A stretch of 64,000 nucleotides of DNA from Gemmatimonas sp. (GCA_025361705.1 JANYJW010000013.1:24572-88571); one strand, 5' to 3'. Positions 36,214 through 46,160 are shown, counted from the first letter of the stretch. The notes: generated from the sequence alone by a model not told the origin. Translations and numbers: made by a program.

Positions 36214-37359
36214 CGGACCTGGGCGTGGAGAGTCGGTGTGGTGTTCGTGGCGGCCTGTGCATCCTCGGGGCCGCCCCGGGAAGATGCGGGACGGTTGCGT
36301 CCGGAGAAAGTGCGGGCGAGCATGACGGTGCTGGTTGAAGACAGCCTGCGCCTGCTGGCCGGCCGCGGCGTCCTCTGGATCACGGACACGCCCGGCGCTC
36401 ACAACGGCCTGCCCAGTCCCGACGAATTGAAGGACGATGCCCGCGTGCGCCGCATGAATGTGCATCTGCTGGCCGTCGTGCGTCCCGAGTCGGCGCTGGC
36501 CGACGCCGCGTGGAGCGGCGTCAACGGCGCAGTCATCGACCTCAACGACGGCGGCTTCGTCGCGCGCTCGTCCCTCGGCGCACTGCAGCGAATCGTGGCG
36601 CGCGCGGCCGCGCACAAGGCGCGCATCGTCGTGCTCGATCACCCGCCGTCACTCGGCGGCGAACAGCACGATGGGCCGATGTGGAAACCCGTCGAGGGCA
36701 GCGACATCGCCTTTCCGGTTCGCTACGGGCTCTCCGTAGGCGAGGCCCTGCGCCTCCTCAAGCCGACGCTCCCCGCCGATGCCGACCTGCACGTGGTGCC
36801 GGCGCGCGGTGTGCGGCGCGCCAAGTTTTGGGGGCGCGAAAGCAAGCTGCCGTGGACGTCGCCCGTGGAGGACGTGAAGGCGGTGGACGACTTGCTCATC
36901 GCCGCCGCACTGCTCTCCCTTGAGGGAACCACGCTCTCGCTGGGCCGCGGCACGGCCGAGCCGCTGGTGCGCATCGGGGCGCCATGGCTCGACACCAAGC
37001 GCGTGCTCGATGAACTCGCCGACCGTCCGCTGCCCGGTGTGCGGTTCGAGGCCGAGCACTTTGCGCCCCATCATCCCGCCGACGGCAAGTTCGACGGCTT
37101 CAGCATTCCGGGTATCCGTATCGTCGTCGTCGACCGCGACCTCGTGCAGACGGGCCGCCTCGCCCTCGATCTCGCGTGGGCGGTGTGGAAGGTGCACGGC
37201 GACTCGCTGCGCCTCGCCGGGGCGGCCGGCGCCCCGGGACTTGGTGCGGCCCTGGCGCTGGTGGCCAAGGGCGCCGACCCCGATTCTCTGGTCGATGCGA
37301 GCCTGCCCGCGCTCGTCGCCTTCCAGAAGCGGGCGCGCGCGGTGCAGATGTACCGCTGA
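36208..37359 (+). CDS. DUF1343 (NamZ/GH171-like) putative exo-N-acetylmuramidase, lipoprotein
   Basis: 383 residues from GTG 36208, which gives a short lipoprotein signal with lipobox VAAC near residue 17. The alternative ATG 36322 would drop the signal. DUF1343 hallmarks are MTVLVEDSLRLLAGRGVLWITD (about 38-60), IVVLDHPPSLGG, DGPMWKPVEGSDIAFPVRYGL, WTSPVEDVKAVDD and LSLGRGTAEPLVRIGAPW. The usual FSPEHG signature reads VRPESA here, keeping Glu but losing His-Gly. Its start codon overlaps that of the divergent NagZ-like gene. Together they could strip MurNAc and GlcNAc from wall fragments. Confidence 0.82.
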   Translation: MHRTWAWRVGVVFVAACASSGPPREDAGRLRPEKVRASMTVLVEDSLRLLAGRGVLWITDTPGAHNGLPSPDELKDDARVRRMNVHLLAVVRPESALADAAWSGVNGAVIDLNDGGFVARSSLGALQRIVARAAAHKARIVVLDHPPSLGGEQHDGPMWKPVEGSDIAFPVRYGLSVGEALRLLKPTLPADADLHVVPARGVRRAKFWGRESKLPWTSPVEDVKAVDDLLIAAALLSLEGTTLSLGRGTAEPLVRIGAPWLDTKRVLDELADRPLPGVRFEAEHFAPHHPADGKFDGFSIPGIRIVVVDRDLVQTGRLALDLAWAVWKVHGDSLRLAGAAGAPGLGAALALVAKGADPDSLVDASLPALVAFQKRARAVQMYR

Positions 37360-37377
37360 CCGCCACTCGACCACACG

Positions 37378-38009
37378 ATGCGTTCTCTCTGGGACCGAAT
37401 CATCGCCGGGTATCTCCGCCTCGTGGAACCCTTCATCGGGTTCCTCGTGCGGCACCACGTGAATCCGAACACGCTGACCACCATCGGGACGCTCTGCGCG
37501 TGCGCCGCGGGCGTGGCATTCGGGGCTGGGCACATCCGCTCCGGCGGGTGGATTCTCTCGGTCACCGCCGTCTTTGACCTCGCGGACGGGGCGGTGGCGC
37601 GGCGCACCAATCGCAGCACGGTGTTCGGCGCGTTCTACGATTCCACGCTCGATCGCGTGGCCGACGGCTTCCTGTTCGGCGGATTGATCTTCTTCTTCGC
37701 TGCCGACCCGTGGCACCGCTCGCTGCCGATGGTCGCCGTGGGTCTGCTGGGTCTCATTGCCACGTTCGTCACCTCCTACACGCGCTCGCGCGCCGAGCTG
37801 CTCGGCGTCCCGATGAAGGGCGTGGGGATGATGGAGCGCGCCGAACGCATCACGCTGCTGGCCGCGCCGCAGGCGCTCTTCGGCCTCGCCCTCGACGGGC
37901 AGGTGTTGCGGCTCATCCTGTCGGTGCTGTCTGCCACGGCCATCGTCACGGCCGCGCAGCGCATTGCCCACGTGCATTGCGCCACCGAGAATTCCACTTC
38001 GCACATCCC

Positions 38010-38013
<4 letters not shown>
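37378..38013 (+). CDS. CDP-alcohol phosphatidyltransferase, probable phosphatidylinositol-phosphate synthase
   Basis: 211 residues, inner membrane. The complete catalytic signature is present: Asp67-x-x-Asp70-Gly-x-x-Ala-Arg75, Gly84, Asp88 and Asp92 in FDLADGAVARR...GAFYDSTLD. About six helices are visible. The enzyme class swaps CMP on CDP-diacylglycerol for an alcohol. The gene downstream, overlapping by 4 bp, makes inositol-3-phosphate, so inositol phosphate is the likely acceptor and the product a phosphatidylinositol-type lipid. Phosphatidylglycerophosphate synthesis remains an alternative. Confidence 0.9.
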
Positions 38014-39322
<1,309 letters not shown>

Positions 39323-39326
<4 letters not shown>

Positions 39327-39862
39327 CCGCTTTGCGACGCCTCGCCATGTTGGGGATTGCCGGCGCGGTGGCGTGCTCGCCGCCGAACCGCCCCAACAGC
39401 GATATCCGCCTCTGGACGCAGGACTTCGAAATCCGGGCGTGGAGCGACGTGACCCCGCCGGTGTCGCTCGAGCCGATCCACTACACCATCGTCGTCCGCG
39501 ACAAAAAGACCAAGGAACCCATCGCGGACGGGCAGGGACGTATCTACGTTACCAATGTCGACCGACTGACCAAATGGGACGGGTTCAAGTACGGCCCCGA
39601 GGTCGGCACGTATCACGCCACGCTGATGTTCCCGGCCGCCGGTGAATGGGCGTTGGGCATCCAGTTCCGGCGCGATTCGACGAAGTTGCTCCAGAAGACC
39701 GTGGAAGACTGGCGCCAGACCGTCTACGTGGGTGACGAACCCGGCGCCCCGTCGACGATTGCTCCGCCCGCTGCCGCTGTTCCGCCCGTTGCGTTGCCGG
39801 TGCCTGCAACGCCTGCCGCTGCTGCCAAGACGGCTGCTCCTGCCAAGACCGCCAAGCCCTGA
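39323..39862 (+). CDS. Small lipoprotein with beta-sandwich-like domain, unknown function
   Basis: 179 residues from GTG 39323, overlapping the ino1 stop by 4 bp. A lipoprotein signal ends in AVAC near residue 18. The middle (about 30-135) has alternating beta strands including PIHYTIVVRDKKTKEPIADG and GTYHATLMFPAAGEWALGI, which recalls the FixH/YtkA-like fold. The last 40 residues are a low-complexity Pro/Ala/Lys tail, possibly a wall-spanning tether. Function unknown. The tight coupling suggests expression with the inositol-lipid genes. Confidence 0.75.
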
Positions 39863-39869
39863 GTCCACC

Positions 39870-40181
39870 ATGAAGCATTTCTTTCGCACCACGGTCAATC
39901 CCGAAGCCGTGCTCTCCGAGGCCGACACGTTCTTTCCGACCATCGGATTGACGCTCGTGCACACGACCAACCGTTCACGCACCTATCGCGGCGTGGTGGG
40001 CACGCCAGAGGTGCCGGCCACGCTGGTGCTGTCCGTCAGGATGGAAGGCGGCCACTACACGTTCGTCGAAGGGAACAGCGATCAGATGGGCGAGAGCCGC
40101 ATCGACCGCAACGTCAAGAAGTTCTTCGTGCAGCTGCACCGACAGGCGGACGCGCGGCACGAGATGACTGCGGCGTTCTGA
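39870..40181 (+). CDS. Conserved-looking small soluble protein, unknown
   Basis: 103 residues from ATG 39870, 7 bases after the previous stop. Predicted mixed alpha/beta, starting MKHFFRTTVNPEAVLSEADT, with no signal peptide or membrane segment and a charged C-terminus (NVKKFFVQLHRQAD). No family recognised. Codon use matches its neighbours, and its place in the inositol operon argues that it is real. Confidence 0.7.
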   Translation: MKHFFRTTVNPEAVLSEADTFFPTIGLTLVHTTNRSRTYRGVVGTPEVPATLVLSVRMEGGHYTFVEGNSDQMGESRIDRNVKKFFVQLHRQADARHEMTAAF

Positions 40182-40229
40182 GGATGCCGGCACGCACCGT
40201 GGCGCCGGCGCGCTGGATGGACCGCTAGC

Positions 40230-40508
40230 ATGCAGGACGCACCGGAAACACCGGCGGGACCGGGCGCCCCGTGGTCGCGCACCATCGCCACGGGCTGCTT
40301 TCTGGTGCCGATCGGCTTTTGCTCGGGTGGCATGATTGCCGCCTTCGCGTCGAAACTCGTGGCGTACGTGACGCGGGCAACGCCATGTGACGGCGTGCCG
40401 GCGTGCAACTGGCTGGAGTTCACGGTCGCCGGCGGGGTCATTGGAATGCTCACCCTGCCGGCGCTGGTCATGTGGGCGCTTCGTACGCCGAAGCGCCCGA
40501 ATACCTGA
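40230..40508 (+). CDS. Small two-helix membrane protein, unknown
   Basis: 92 residues with hydrophobic helices at about 18-42 and 64-84 and a short loop containing two cysteines (PCDGVPAC) that could form a disulfide on the periplasmic side. No family recognised. It ends 11 bases before the E2 acyltransferase gene start. Confidence 0.6.
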   Translation: MQDAPETPAGPGAPWSRTIATGCFLVPIGFCSGGMIAAFASKLVAYVTRATPCDGVPACNWLEFTVAGGVIGMLTLPALVMWALRTPKRPNT

Positions 40509-40519
40509 GGAGTCCCCCC

Positions 40520-41923
40520 ATGGCTCGAATGGATGTCGTGATGCCCCAGATGGGCGAGTCGATCGCCGAGGGCACCCTCTCGCGCTGGCTGAAGAAAGTC
40601 GGCGACGAAATCAAGCGCGACGAGCCGATGTTCGAAATTTCCACCGACAAGGTGGATGCCGAAATTCCGTCGCCGACCAGCGGGGTGATCGCCGAGATCC
40701 TCGTCGGCGAAGGCAAGACGGTGGCCGTGCAGACGGTGGTTGCGGTGATCGAGACGGAGAAGGGGGCTGGCATTTCGGCGGCGCCGGTGACGGCGCCATC
40801 TGCAGCTGCGGGCTCTACGCCGCACGCTGTACGCGCTACGCCTCCTGCGCTGGTTGGTGCTGCGCCTGCTGCGCCTGCTGCGCCTGCTGCGCCTGCTGCG
40901 CCTGCTGCGCCTGCTGCGCCCTTCGTGGCGCATGCCCCCGTGCCGCACTCGTTCGAGGAGCGCGTGCGGACACGCTCGTCGCCGCTGGTGCGCCGCATGG
41001 CGGCCGAGCATGGTGTCGCGATTTCCACGCTGTCGGGCTCGGGCATTGCAGGACGCGTCACGCGGAGGGACCTCGAGTCATTCCTCGGGAACGGAGGAGC
41101 GGCCGGGGCCGCGGCCGCGGCGCCGACACTGCCGCCCGCGCTGGCGCTCGCGCTGCCGGCCGCGGTGTCGAGCACCCCGGCCGATGTCCATGCCCCGGCC
41201 GCGACGCCGTGGCCGGGTGACGTCGTGGAGCCGATGTCCAAGATCCGTCGCCTCACCTCCGACCACATGGCGCTGGCCATCCGTGTCGCAACGCACGTCA
41301 CCACCGTGCACGAAGTCGATCTCACACGGCTCACGCGCGTCCGGGCGAAGATGAAGGCCGAGTTCGAGGCGACCACGGGCCAGAAGCTCAGCTTCCTCCC
41401 GTTCATCATTCATGCGACCGTCGGCACGCTCAAGCGGCACGCGATCATGAATGCCGTGGTCAACGGCCCCGACATCATCTATCGCAAGCGGTACAACATC
41501 GGGCTCGCCGTGGCGCTCGATCCCACCGGCCTCATCGTGCCGGTGATCAAGAACGCCGAGGACTTGTCGCTGTCGGGGCTCAGCAAGGCGTCCAACGACC
41601 TCGCGCTCCGCGCGCGTACCAAGCGGCTGAACCCCGCCGAGGTGCAAGACGCGACCTTCACGATCAGCAACTACGGCACGTTTGGCTCGATTGTCGGCAC
41701 GCCCATCATTCCCGTGGGCACCACGGCCATCCTCGGCATCGGAGCCATCGAGAAGCGCCCCAAGGTGGTGACCGGCCCCGACGGCGAAGACACCATTGCC
41801 ATCCGCACCTGCGCCTACTTCTCGTTCTCGTTCGACCACCGGGTGGTCGACGGCGCCGATGCCGACCGGTTCATGGCCGACCTCAAGAAGGTGCTGGAAA
41901 GCGTCCCGGATACTGGTCTCTGA
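40520..41923 (+). CDS. 2-oxoacid dehydrogenase complex E2, dihydrolipoamide acyltransferase
   Basis: 467 residues from ATG 40520 with a GAGGAG about 9 bases upstream. The lipoyl domain (1-80) has the lipoylated Lys44 in ISTDKVDAEIPSP. A long Ala-Pro linker (about 95-135) is encoded by 9-bp tandem repeats. The E1/E3-binding domain (about 150-190) contains SPLVRRMAAEHGV and GRVTRRDLESFL. The catalytic domain ends SFSFDHRVVDGADADRF with His440 and Asp444. It could serve pyruvate, 2-oxoglutarate or branched-chain dehydrogenase. No E1 or E3 gene is adjacent. Confidence 0.93.
   Translation: MARMDVVMPQMGESIAEGTLSRWLKKVGDEIKRDEPMFEISTDKVDAEIPSPTSGVIAEILVGEGKTVAVQTVVAVIETEKGAGISAAPVTAPSAAAGSTPHAVRATPPALVGAAPAAPAAPAAPAAPAAPAAPFVAHAPVPHSFEERVRTRSSPLVRRMAAEHGVAISTLSGSGIAGRVTRRDLESFLGNGGAAGAAAAAPTLPPALALALPAAVSSTPADVHAPAATPWPGDVVEPMSKIRRLTSDHMALAIRVATHVTTVHEVDLTRLTRVRAKMKAEFEATTGQKLSFLPFIIHATVGTLKRHAIMNAVVNGPDIIYRKRYNIGLAVALDPTGLIVPVIKNAEDLSLSGLSKASNDLALRARTKRLNPAEVQDATFTISNYGTFGSIVGTPIIPVGTTAILGIGAIEKRPKVVTGPDGEDTIAIRTCAYFSFSFDHRVVDGADADRFMADLKKVLESVPDTGL
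40857..40921. repeat. 9-bp tandem repeat encoding the Ala-Pro linker of E2
   Basis: About seven head-to-tail copies of CTGCTGCGC (any rotation) encode repeated Ala-Pro-Ala. They sit in the E2 inter-domain linker, so copy-number change would alter linker length without breaking the frame. Confidence 0.95.
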
Positions 41924-42010
41924 CCCCTGCGAGGCTGCGGCGTCCGGCGTACAGGCCTACCGTCGCACGCTTCTCTTCGTCGCATATACATCGCTCCCCG
42001 CCCCCTGCTC

Positions 42011-42313
42011 ATGCCCCGCGCCCTCAGCATGTACCGCACCGTCGTCACCCCGGGTGACCGCGTGAAGTTCTTCGAGCGCGTCCAGTCGCGCGAGGCGCAC
42101 TACAAGAGCGCCGGCTGCCAGTTCTGGCTGTTCGAGGAAGCAGCGTTGTCGGGCGCGTTCATCGAATTCACCGAAGCGCCCGACGCGGCGACGCTGAAGG
42201 CCGCGCACCTGGCCGCCGTCAATCCGCCGCTCGACCCCAGCCGCATTTACACGCAGGTGGACCTGGGGGACGTCGTCGCAGGGCTCCCGCCCGCGGCGGA
42301 GCGCGGCCGATGA
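42011..42313 (+). CDS. Small soluble protein, possibly of the dimeric alpha/beta-barrel type
   Basis: 100 residues; ATG 42011 or ATG 42029. RVKFFERVQSREAHYKSAGCQFWLFEEAALSGAFIEFTEA has the helix-strand rhythm of small ferredoxin-like monooxygenase or stress-response folds, but no defining motif is visible. Its stop overlaps the PHP-domain gene start by 4 bp. Confidence 0.6.
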   Translation: MPRALSMYRTVVTPGDRVKFFERVQSREAHYKSAGCQFWLFEEAALSGAFIEFTEAPDAATLKAAHLAAVNPPLDPSRIYTQVDLGDVVAGLPPAAERGR

Positions 42314-43191
42314 CGGTGCCGTCCCCGCTACGCGTCGAAGGCGCCCCGCTGCGCATCGACCTGCACGCACACAGCACGGCGTCCGACGGGATGGCGTCGC
42401 CGACGAAGTTCGTCGAGACGGCGGCCAGCGCCGGGCTCGACGTCGTGGCCCTCACCGATCACGACACGGTGGACGGTGTCGCTGAAGCCGTGGCGGCGGC
42501 GGGGCCGCTGGGCGTGCGCGTGGTGCCCGGGGTGGAGTTGAGCGTGATGGACGGCAAGGATGAAGTGCACCTGCTCGGACTCTATCTGGCCGACATCGCG
42601 GCGATCGCCGATGCGCTGACGACGTTTCGTGAGGGCCGCACGGCGCGCGCCGAGGCGATGGTCGCGGCACTGAATGCGAAGGGCGTGCCGGTGACCATGG
42701 AGGCGGTGTCGCGCGAGGCTGCGGGTGGCGCGTATGGCCGGCCACACGTGGCGCGTGCGCTCGTCGCCGGCGGCTTTGTGGCCGACGTGCGCGAAGCGTT
42801 CGATACCTGGCTCGGCATGGGCAAGCCGGCCTTTGTGGAAAAGCCGCGGCTCGATGTCGCCGACGGCGTTGCCGTGGTGCACCGCGCCGGCGGGCTCGCC
42901 ATCTGGGCGCACCCGGGCGACGACGGGCGGCGCGGCAAGTTCGAACGCATGGTGGCCGCGGGCATCGACGGCGCCGAGGTGCGCCACCCCGGGCACAACG
43001 GCTCCGATGTGGCGCGCATCGGCGCCTTGGTGGAGTTCTTTCACCTCGTGCCCAGCGGCGGGTCCGACTGGCACGGCGCCATGGGTGGCCCGCGCATGCT
43101 TGGCGCGGTGCAGGTGCCGTCGGAATGGCTGGCGCGCCACGAGGAGCGGCTGGCGATGCGACGCAACGCGGTGCCGGTTCGCGAGCCATGA
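42310..43191 (+). CDS. PHP-domain metal-dependent phosphoesterase (RNase AM/YciV-like)
   Basis: 293 residues. Metal-binding motifs are IDLHAHSTASDG (His19, His21), VVALTDHDTVDG (about 53), VVPGVELSVMDG, and late histidines in WAHPGDDG and GGSDWHGAMGG. This set matches the YciV/TrpH-like branch, which hydrolyses 3',5'-nucleotide bisphosphates or trims RNA 5' ends. ATG 42310 overlaps the previous stop, and the following SDR gene overlaps its stop (ATGA). Confidence 0.9.
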   Translation: MTVPSPLRVEGAPLRIDLHAHSTASDGMASPTKFVETAASAGLDVVALTDHDTVDGVAEAVAAAGPLGVRVVPGVELSVMDGKDEVHLLGLYLADIAAIADALTTFREGRTARAEAMVAALNAKGVPVTMEAVSREAAGGAYGRPHVARALVAGGFVADVREAFDTWLGMGKPAFVEKPRLDVADGVAVVHRAGGLAIWAHPGDDGRRGKFERMVAAGIDGAEVRHPGHNGSDVARIGALVEFFHLVPSGGSDWHGAMGGPRMLGAVQVPSEWLARHEERLAMRRNAVPVREP

Positions 43192-43919
43192 GCGCACTGA
43201 CCGGCCGCATTGCACTCGTCACCGGCGCGGGGCAGCGTGTGGGGCAGGCCATCGCCCTTGCGCTCGGCGCCGAGGGCATGCGCGTGGCGGTGCACCACCA
43301 CGCGTCGGTGGAAGGCGCGCGCAAGACGGCATCGGCGCTGCGGGGCCTCGGCGTGGACAACGCGACCTTTGCCGCCGACCTGCGCGATCCGCGTGCACCG
43401 GCCACGCTCATTGCGGAGGTCACCGGGCACTTTGGCGGCATCGACCTGCTGGTGAATTCGGCGGCCATCATGCGGCGCCTGTCGCTCGACACCGTACGCC
43501 ACGAGGACTGGGACGAGACGTTCGCCATCAATGTGCGCGCGCCGTTCTTCCTCTCGCTCGCGGCCGCGCGGGCCATGGGGCCGCGCGGCGGCGTGATTGT
43601 GAACATCGCCGATCACCTGGCGCACGAATCGTGGCCGCTGCTCGTACCGCACGGCGCCAGCAAGGGCGCACTGGAGGTCATCACGCGCCAGCTCGCCGTG
43701 CAGCTTGCGCCGCTCGTGCGCGTCAATGCCGTGGCGCCCGGCGCGGTGCTGCCTCCCGACGGATGGGCCGATGCGGCGCGGCGGAAATTCATCGAGGAAA
43801 CGCCGCTGCGGCGCCTCGGGTCACCCGATGACGTGGCGCAGGCGGTCGTGTACCTCGCGGCGGCGCCGTACGTCACCGGCGAGGTGCTCTGCGTGGACGG
43901 CGGGCGGCACCTGCGCTGA
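43188..43919 (+). CDS. SDR-family oxidoreductase, pteridine-reductase/FolM-like
   Basis: 243 residues from ATG 43188. The cofactor loop VTGAGQRVGQAIA (11-23) has the Arg found in pteridine reductases and FolM. NSAAIM and NVRAPFFLSLA are typical SDR motifs. The expected catalytic Tyr-x-x-x-Lys reads H-G-A-S-K (His155, Lys159), and the expected catalytic Ser region reads NIADHLA. The canonical Ser/Tyr pair is therefore absent. Ordinary SDR chemistry is doubtful; a divergent reductase or a binding protein is possible. The C-terminal VTGEVLCVDGGRHL is normal. Confidence 0.85.
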   Translation: MSALTGRIALVTGAGQRVGQAIALALGAEGMRVAVHHHASVEGARKTASALRGLGVDNATFAADLRDPRAPATLIAEVTGHFGGIDLLVNSAAIMRRLSLDTVRHEDWDETFAINVRAPFFLSLAAARAMGPRGGVIVNIADHLAHESWPLLVPHGASKGALEVITRQLAVQLAPLVRVNAVAPGAVLPPDGWADAARRKFIEETPLRRLGSPDDVAQAVVYLAAAPYVTGEVLCVDGGRHLR

Positions 43920-44046
43920 GCACACAGCCCGGTCCGCCCGACGCGCGCCAGGCGCAGTCGGTCGTGGCACCCACTACCAGCCCCCGTGCGGCCGGGTAGA
44001 TCTTTCAAGGAGCGACGGGCCGGGCGACGGCCTTCCCCACCATTCA

Positions 44047-44057
44047 GATCTCACGAC
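44047..44057 (+). promoter_or_regulatory. 11-mer GATCTCACGAC before trxB start
   Basis: The same 11 bases occur at 53677-53687, in both cases exactly 2 nt before the start codon (GTG of trxB, ATG of rpoA). Neither gene has a recognisable AGGAGG. It may be a translation-initiation or transcript-start element; function unproven. Confidence 0.5.
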
Positions 44058-44059
44058 AC

Positions 44060-45043
44060 GTGGCAACGCACGAATACGAAGTGGTCATCATTGGCGCCGG
44101 GCCCGCGGGCCTGTGCGCCGGCATGTATGCCGGGCGCTCCATGCTCAAGACGGCGGTCCTCGAGCAGGGCCTGCCGGGCGGCGAACTGCTCAACACCGAA
44201 GTCATCGAGGACTACCTCGGCTTCGAGCACATCCTCGGCTCCGAGCTCGCCGACAAGTTCCAGGCGCACGCCGTCAAGTTCGGCATGGACCTGCAGACGT
44301 ACGTGCGGGTGGAGAAAGTCACCAAGCAGGCCGACGGCACGTTCGTGATCACCACCGAAGGGGGCGACAGCTATCATGCCCCCGTGGTCATCGTCACCGC
44401 GGGCGGCACGCCGGTGAAGCTTGGCGTGCCCGGCGAAGTCGAGTTCGCCGGCAAGGGCGTGAGCTACTGCGCCATTTGCGACGGCGCCTTCTATCGCGGA
44501 CACACCATCATGGTGGTGGGCGGCGGCGACGCCGCGCTCGAGGAAGCCGACTTCCTGACGCGCTACGCCAGCACAGTCTACCTCGTGCATCGGCGCGACG
44601 AGTTCCGCGCGTCGAAGATCGTGCAGAAGCGCATGCGCGAGAATCCCAGGATTGAGCTCGTGCTCGACACCGTCGTCGAGTCGATTCAGGGCGACGCACA
44701 GGGACTCATGACGCACGCGCGCATCCGCAATCTCAAGACGGGCGCCGAGCGCGATCTCGGGGCCACCGGCTGCTTCGTGTTCGTCGGGTTCAAGCCCAAC
44801 ACCGGGGTCATCGACGGCCACTTTGAGCACGACGCCGCGGGCTACATCCTCACGGACGCCAACATGATGACGTCCATCGAGGGGCTGTTCGCGGCGGGCG
44901 ATGTGCGCGTGCAGCTCACGCGGCAGGTGACGACTGCGGTTGGTGACGCTACCACGGCGGCCATCGCCGTGGAGAAGTATCTGACCGCGCGTCGCACCGG
45001 CGCGGCGATGCCGGCGCCCATCCCGATGCTGGTGCGTGGATGA
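44060..45043 (+). CDS. trxB: Thioredoxin-disulfide reductase
   Basis: 327 residues from GTG 44060. The FAD-binding loop is VVIIGAGPAGLCAGMYAGR, the redox pair is YCAICDGAF (Cys137/Cys140), the NADPH-binding loop is VVGGGDAALEEA, and the C-terminal FAD motif is GLFAAGDVR. It reduces thioredoxin with NADPH. No Shine-Dalgarno is seen; instead GATCTCACGAC lies 2 bases before the start, as it does at rpoA. The next gene overlaps by 4 bp. Confidence 0.96.
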   Translation: MATHEYEVVIIGAGPAGLCAGMYAGRSMLKTAVLEQGLPGGELLNTEVIEDYLGFEHILGSELADKFQAHAVKFGMDLQTYVRVEKVTKQADGTFVITTEGGDSYHAPVVIVTAGGTPVKLGVPGEVEFAGKGVSYCAICDGAFYRGHTIMVVGGGDAALEEADFLTRYASTVYLVHRRDEFRASKIVQKRMRENPRIELVLDTVVESIQGDAQGLMTHARIRNLKTGAERDLGATGCFVFVGFKPNTGVIDGHFEHDAAGYILTDANMMTSIEGLFAAGDVRVQLTRQVTTAVGDATTAAIAVEKYLTARRTGAAMPAPIPMLVRG

Positions 45044-45681
45044 TCGTCCGCACGCTCACCGTGGGGCCGTTCCAGGAGAACTGCTATCTCCTGGCCGATG
45101 GCGACACGCGCGAGGCGGTGCTGGTCGATCCCGGCGATGAGGGCGCACGCCTCGTGGCGGCGATCGAGGAGGGCGGCTTGACGCTGCGCGCCATCTGGAT
45201 CACCCACGCGCACATCGACCATGTGGGCGGCATCGCCGAGGTGAAGCGGCATGCCGATGTGCCTGTGTACCTGCATCCGCTCGATCGGCCGCTGTACGAC
45301 CGCGTGGTGGAGCAGGGAATGAAGTACGGCATACGCATCGAGGCGCCGCCCGCGCCCGATCATGCCCTCGCCGACGGTGATGTGCTGACGGTCGGCGCGC
45401 TGTCATTCGGCGTCATGCACGTGCCGGGACACGCGCCGGGTCACGTGGCCTTCGTCGGCGAGGGCGCCGTGTTCGGCGGCGACTGCCTGTTCGCCGGCTC
45501 GGTGGGACGCACCGACCTGCCGTTGTCGGATCCGCGCGCGCTGGAACGGTCGTTGCTGCGCTTTGCGGCGCTGCCGCCCGCGACGGTCGTCTACTGCGGC
45601 CACGGCCCCGCGACAACCATTGGCGAGGAATGCCGGAGCAACCCGTTCCTCACCGGCGTCGCGCGCCTCAAGATGCAATGA
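45040..45681 (+). CDS. Metallo-beta-lactamase-fold hydrolase (glyoxalase II-like)
   Basis: 213 residues. The metal site ITHAHIDHVGG supplies His56, His58, Asp60 and His61. Further ligands are in VMHVPGHAPGH and FGGDCLFAGSVGRTD, and the last His is in VYCGHGPAT. It probably hydrolyses a thioester such as S-lactoylglutathione or a persulfide adduct. ATG overlaps the trxB stop, and its own stop overlaps the next start, consistent with a thiol-metabolism transcript. Confidence 0.92.
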   Translation: MIVRTLTVGPFQENCYLLADGDTREAVLVDPGDEGARLVAAIEEGGLTLRAIWITHAHIDHVGGIAEVKRHADVPVYLHPLDRPLYDRVVEQGMKYGIRIEAPPAPDHALADGDVLTVGALSFGVMHVPGHAPGHVAFVGEGAVFGGDCLFAGSVGRTDLPLSDPRALERSLLRFAALPPATVVYCGHGPATTIGEECRSNPFLTGVARLKMQ

Positions 45682-46160
45682 CACGCCCCATGGCCGCCGC
45701 ACTGCTGGTCGCGCTCTGGATTGGCGCCGCCTTGCTCACGGTGGGCGTCGTGGCGCCGGGTGCCTTTGCCGTGCTGCCCACCCGCGCGCTCGCCGGCGAA
45801 ATGGTGGGACACGTGCTCCCTGTGGTCTTTGGTGCCGCCATCGTCGTATCCTGTCTCGTGCTGCTCATCCACCCGGCGGCGCGGCGATCGCCGCCCGCCG
45901 TTGCCGCGGTGGTCGTCTCGGTGCTGGCCGCGGTCTGTGCGCTCGCCGTGGTCGATCCGCGCATCGCGGCGCTGCGGATGGCGGCCGTGGTGCCCATCGA
46001 CCAGCTCGCGCCCAATGACCCGCGCCGCACGTTCTTCGGATTGCTGCACGCGGGGTCCGTGGCGCTGCTTGGCCTCGCCATGCTCGCGCAATCCGCGCTG
46101 TTGGTCCTGCTCGCACGCGCCGCAATCGGCCGTGTCCCCCCGTCAGGAGGCATTCGATGA
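45678..46160 (+). CDS. DUF4149-like four-helix membrane protein
   Basis: 160 residues from ATG 45678, overlapping the MBL gene stop. Four hydrophobic helices are visible (about 6-28, 45-65, 72-90 and 125-148). AFAVLPTRALAGEMVGHVLP (about 29-48) is the segment conserved in DUF4149/TMEM205-like proteins. Function unknown. Its stop overlaps the next lipoprotein gene (ATGA). Confidence 0.75.
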   Translation: MTRPMAAALLVALWIGAALLTVGVVAPGAFAVLPTRALAGEMVGHVLPVVFGAAIVVSCLVLLIHPAARRSPPAVAAVVVSVLAAVCALAVVDPRIAALRMAAVVPIDQLAPNDPRRTFFGLLHAGSVALLGLAMLAQSALLVLLARAAIGRVPPSGGIR

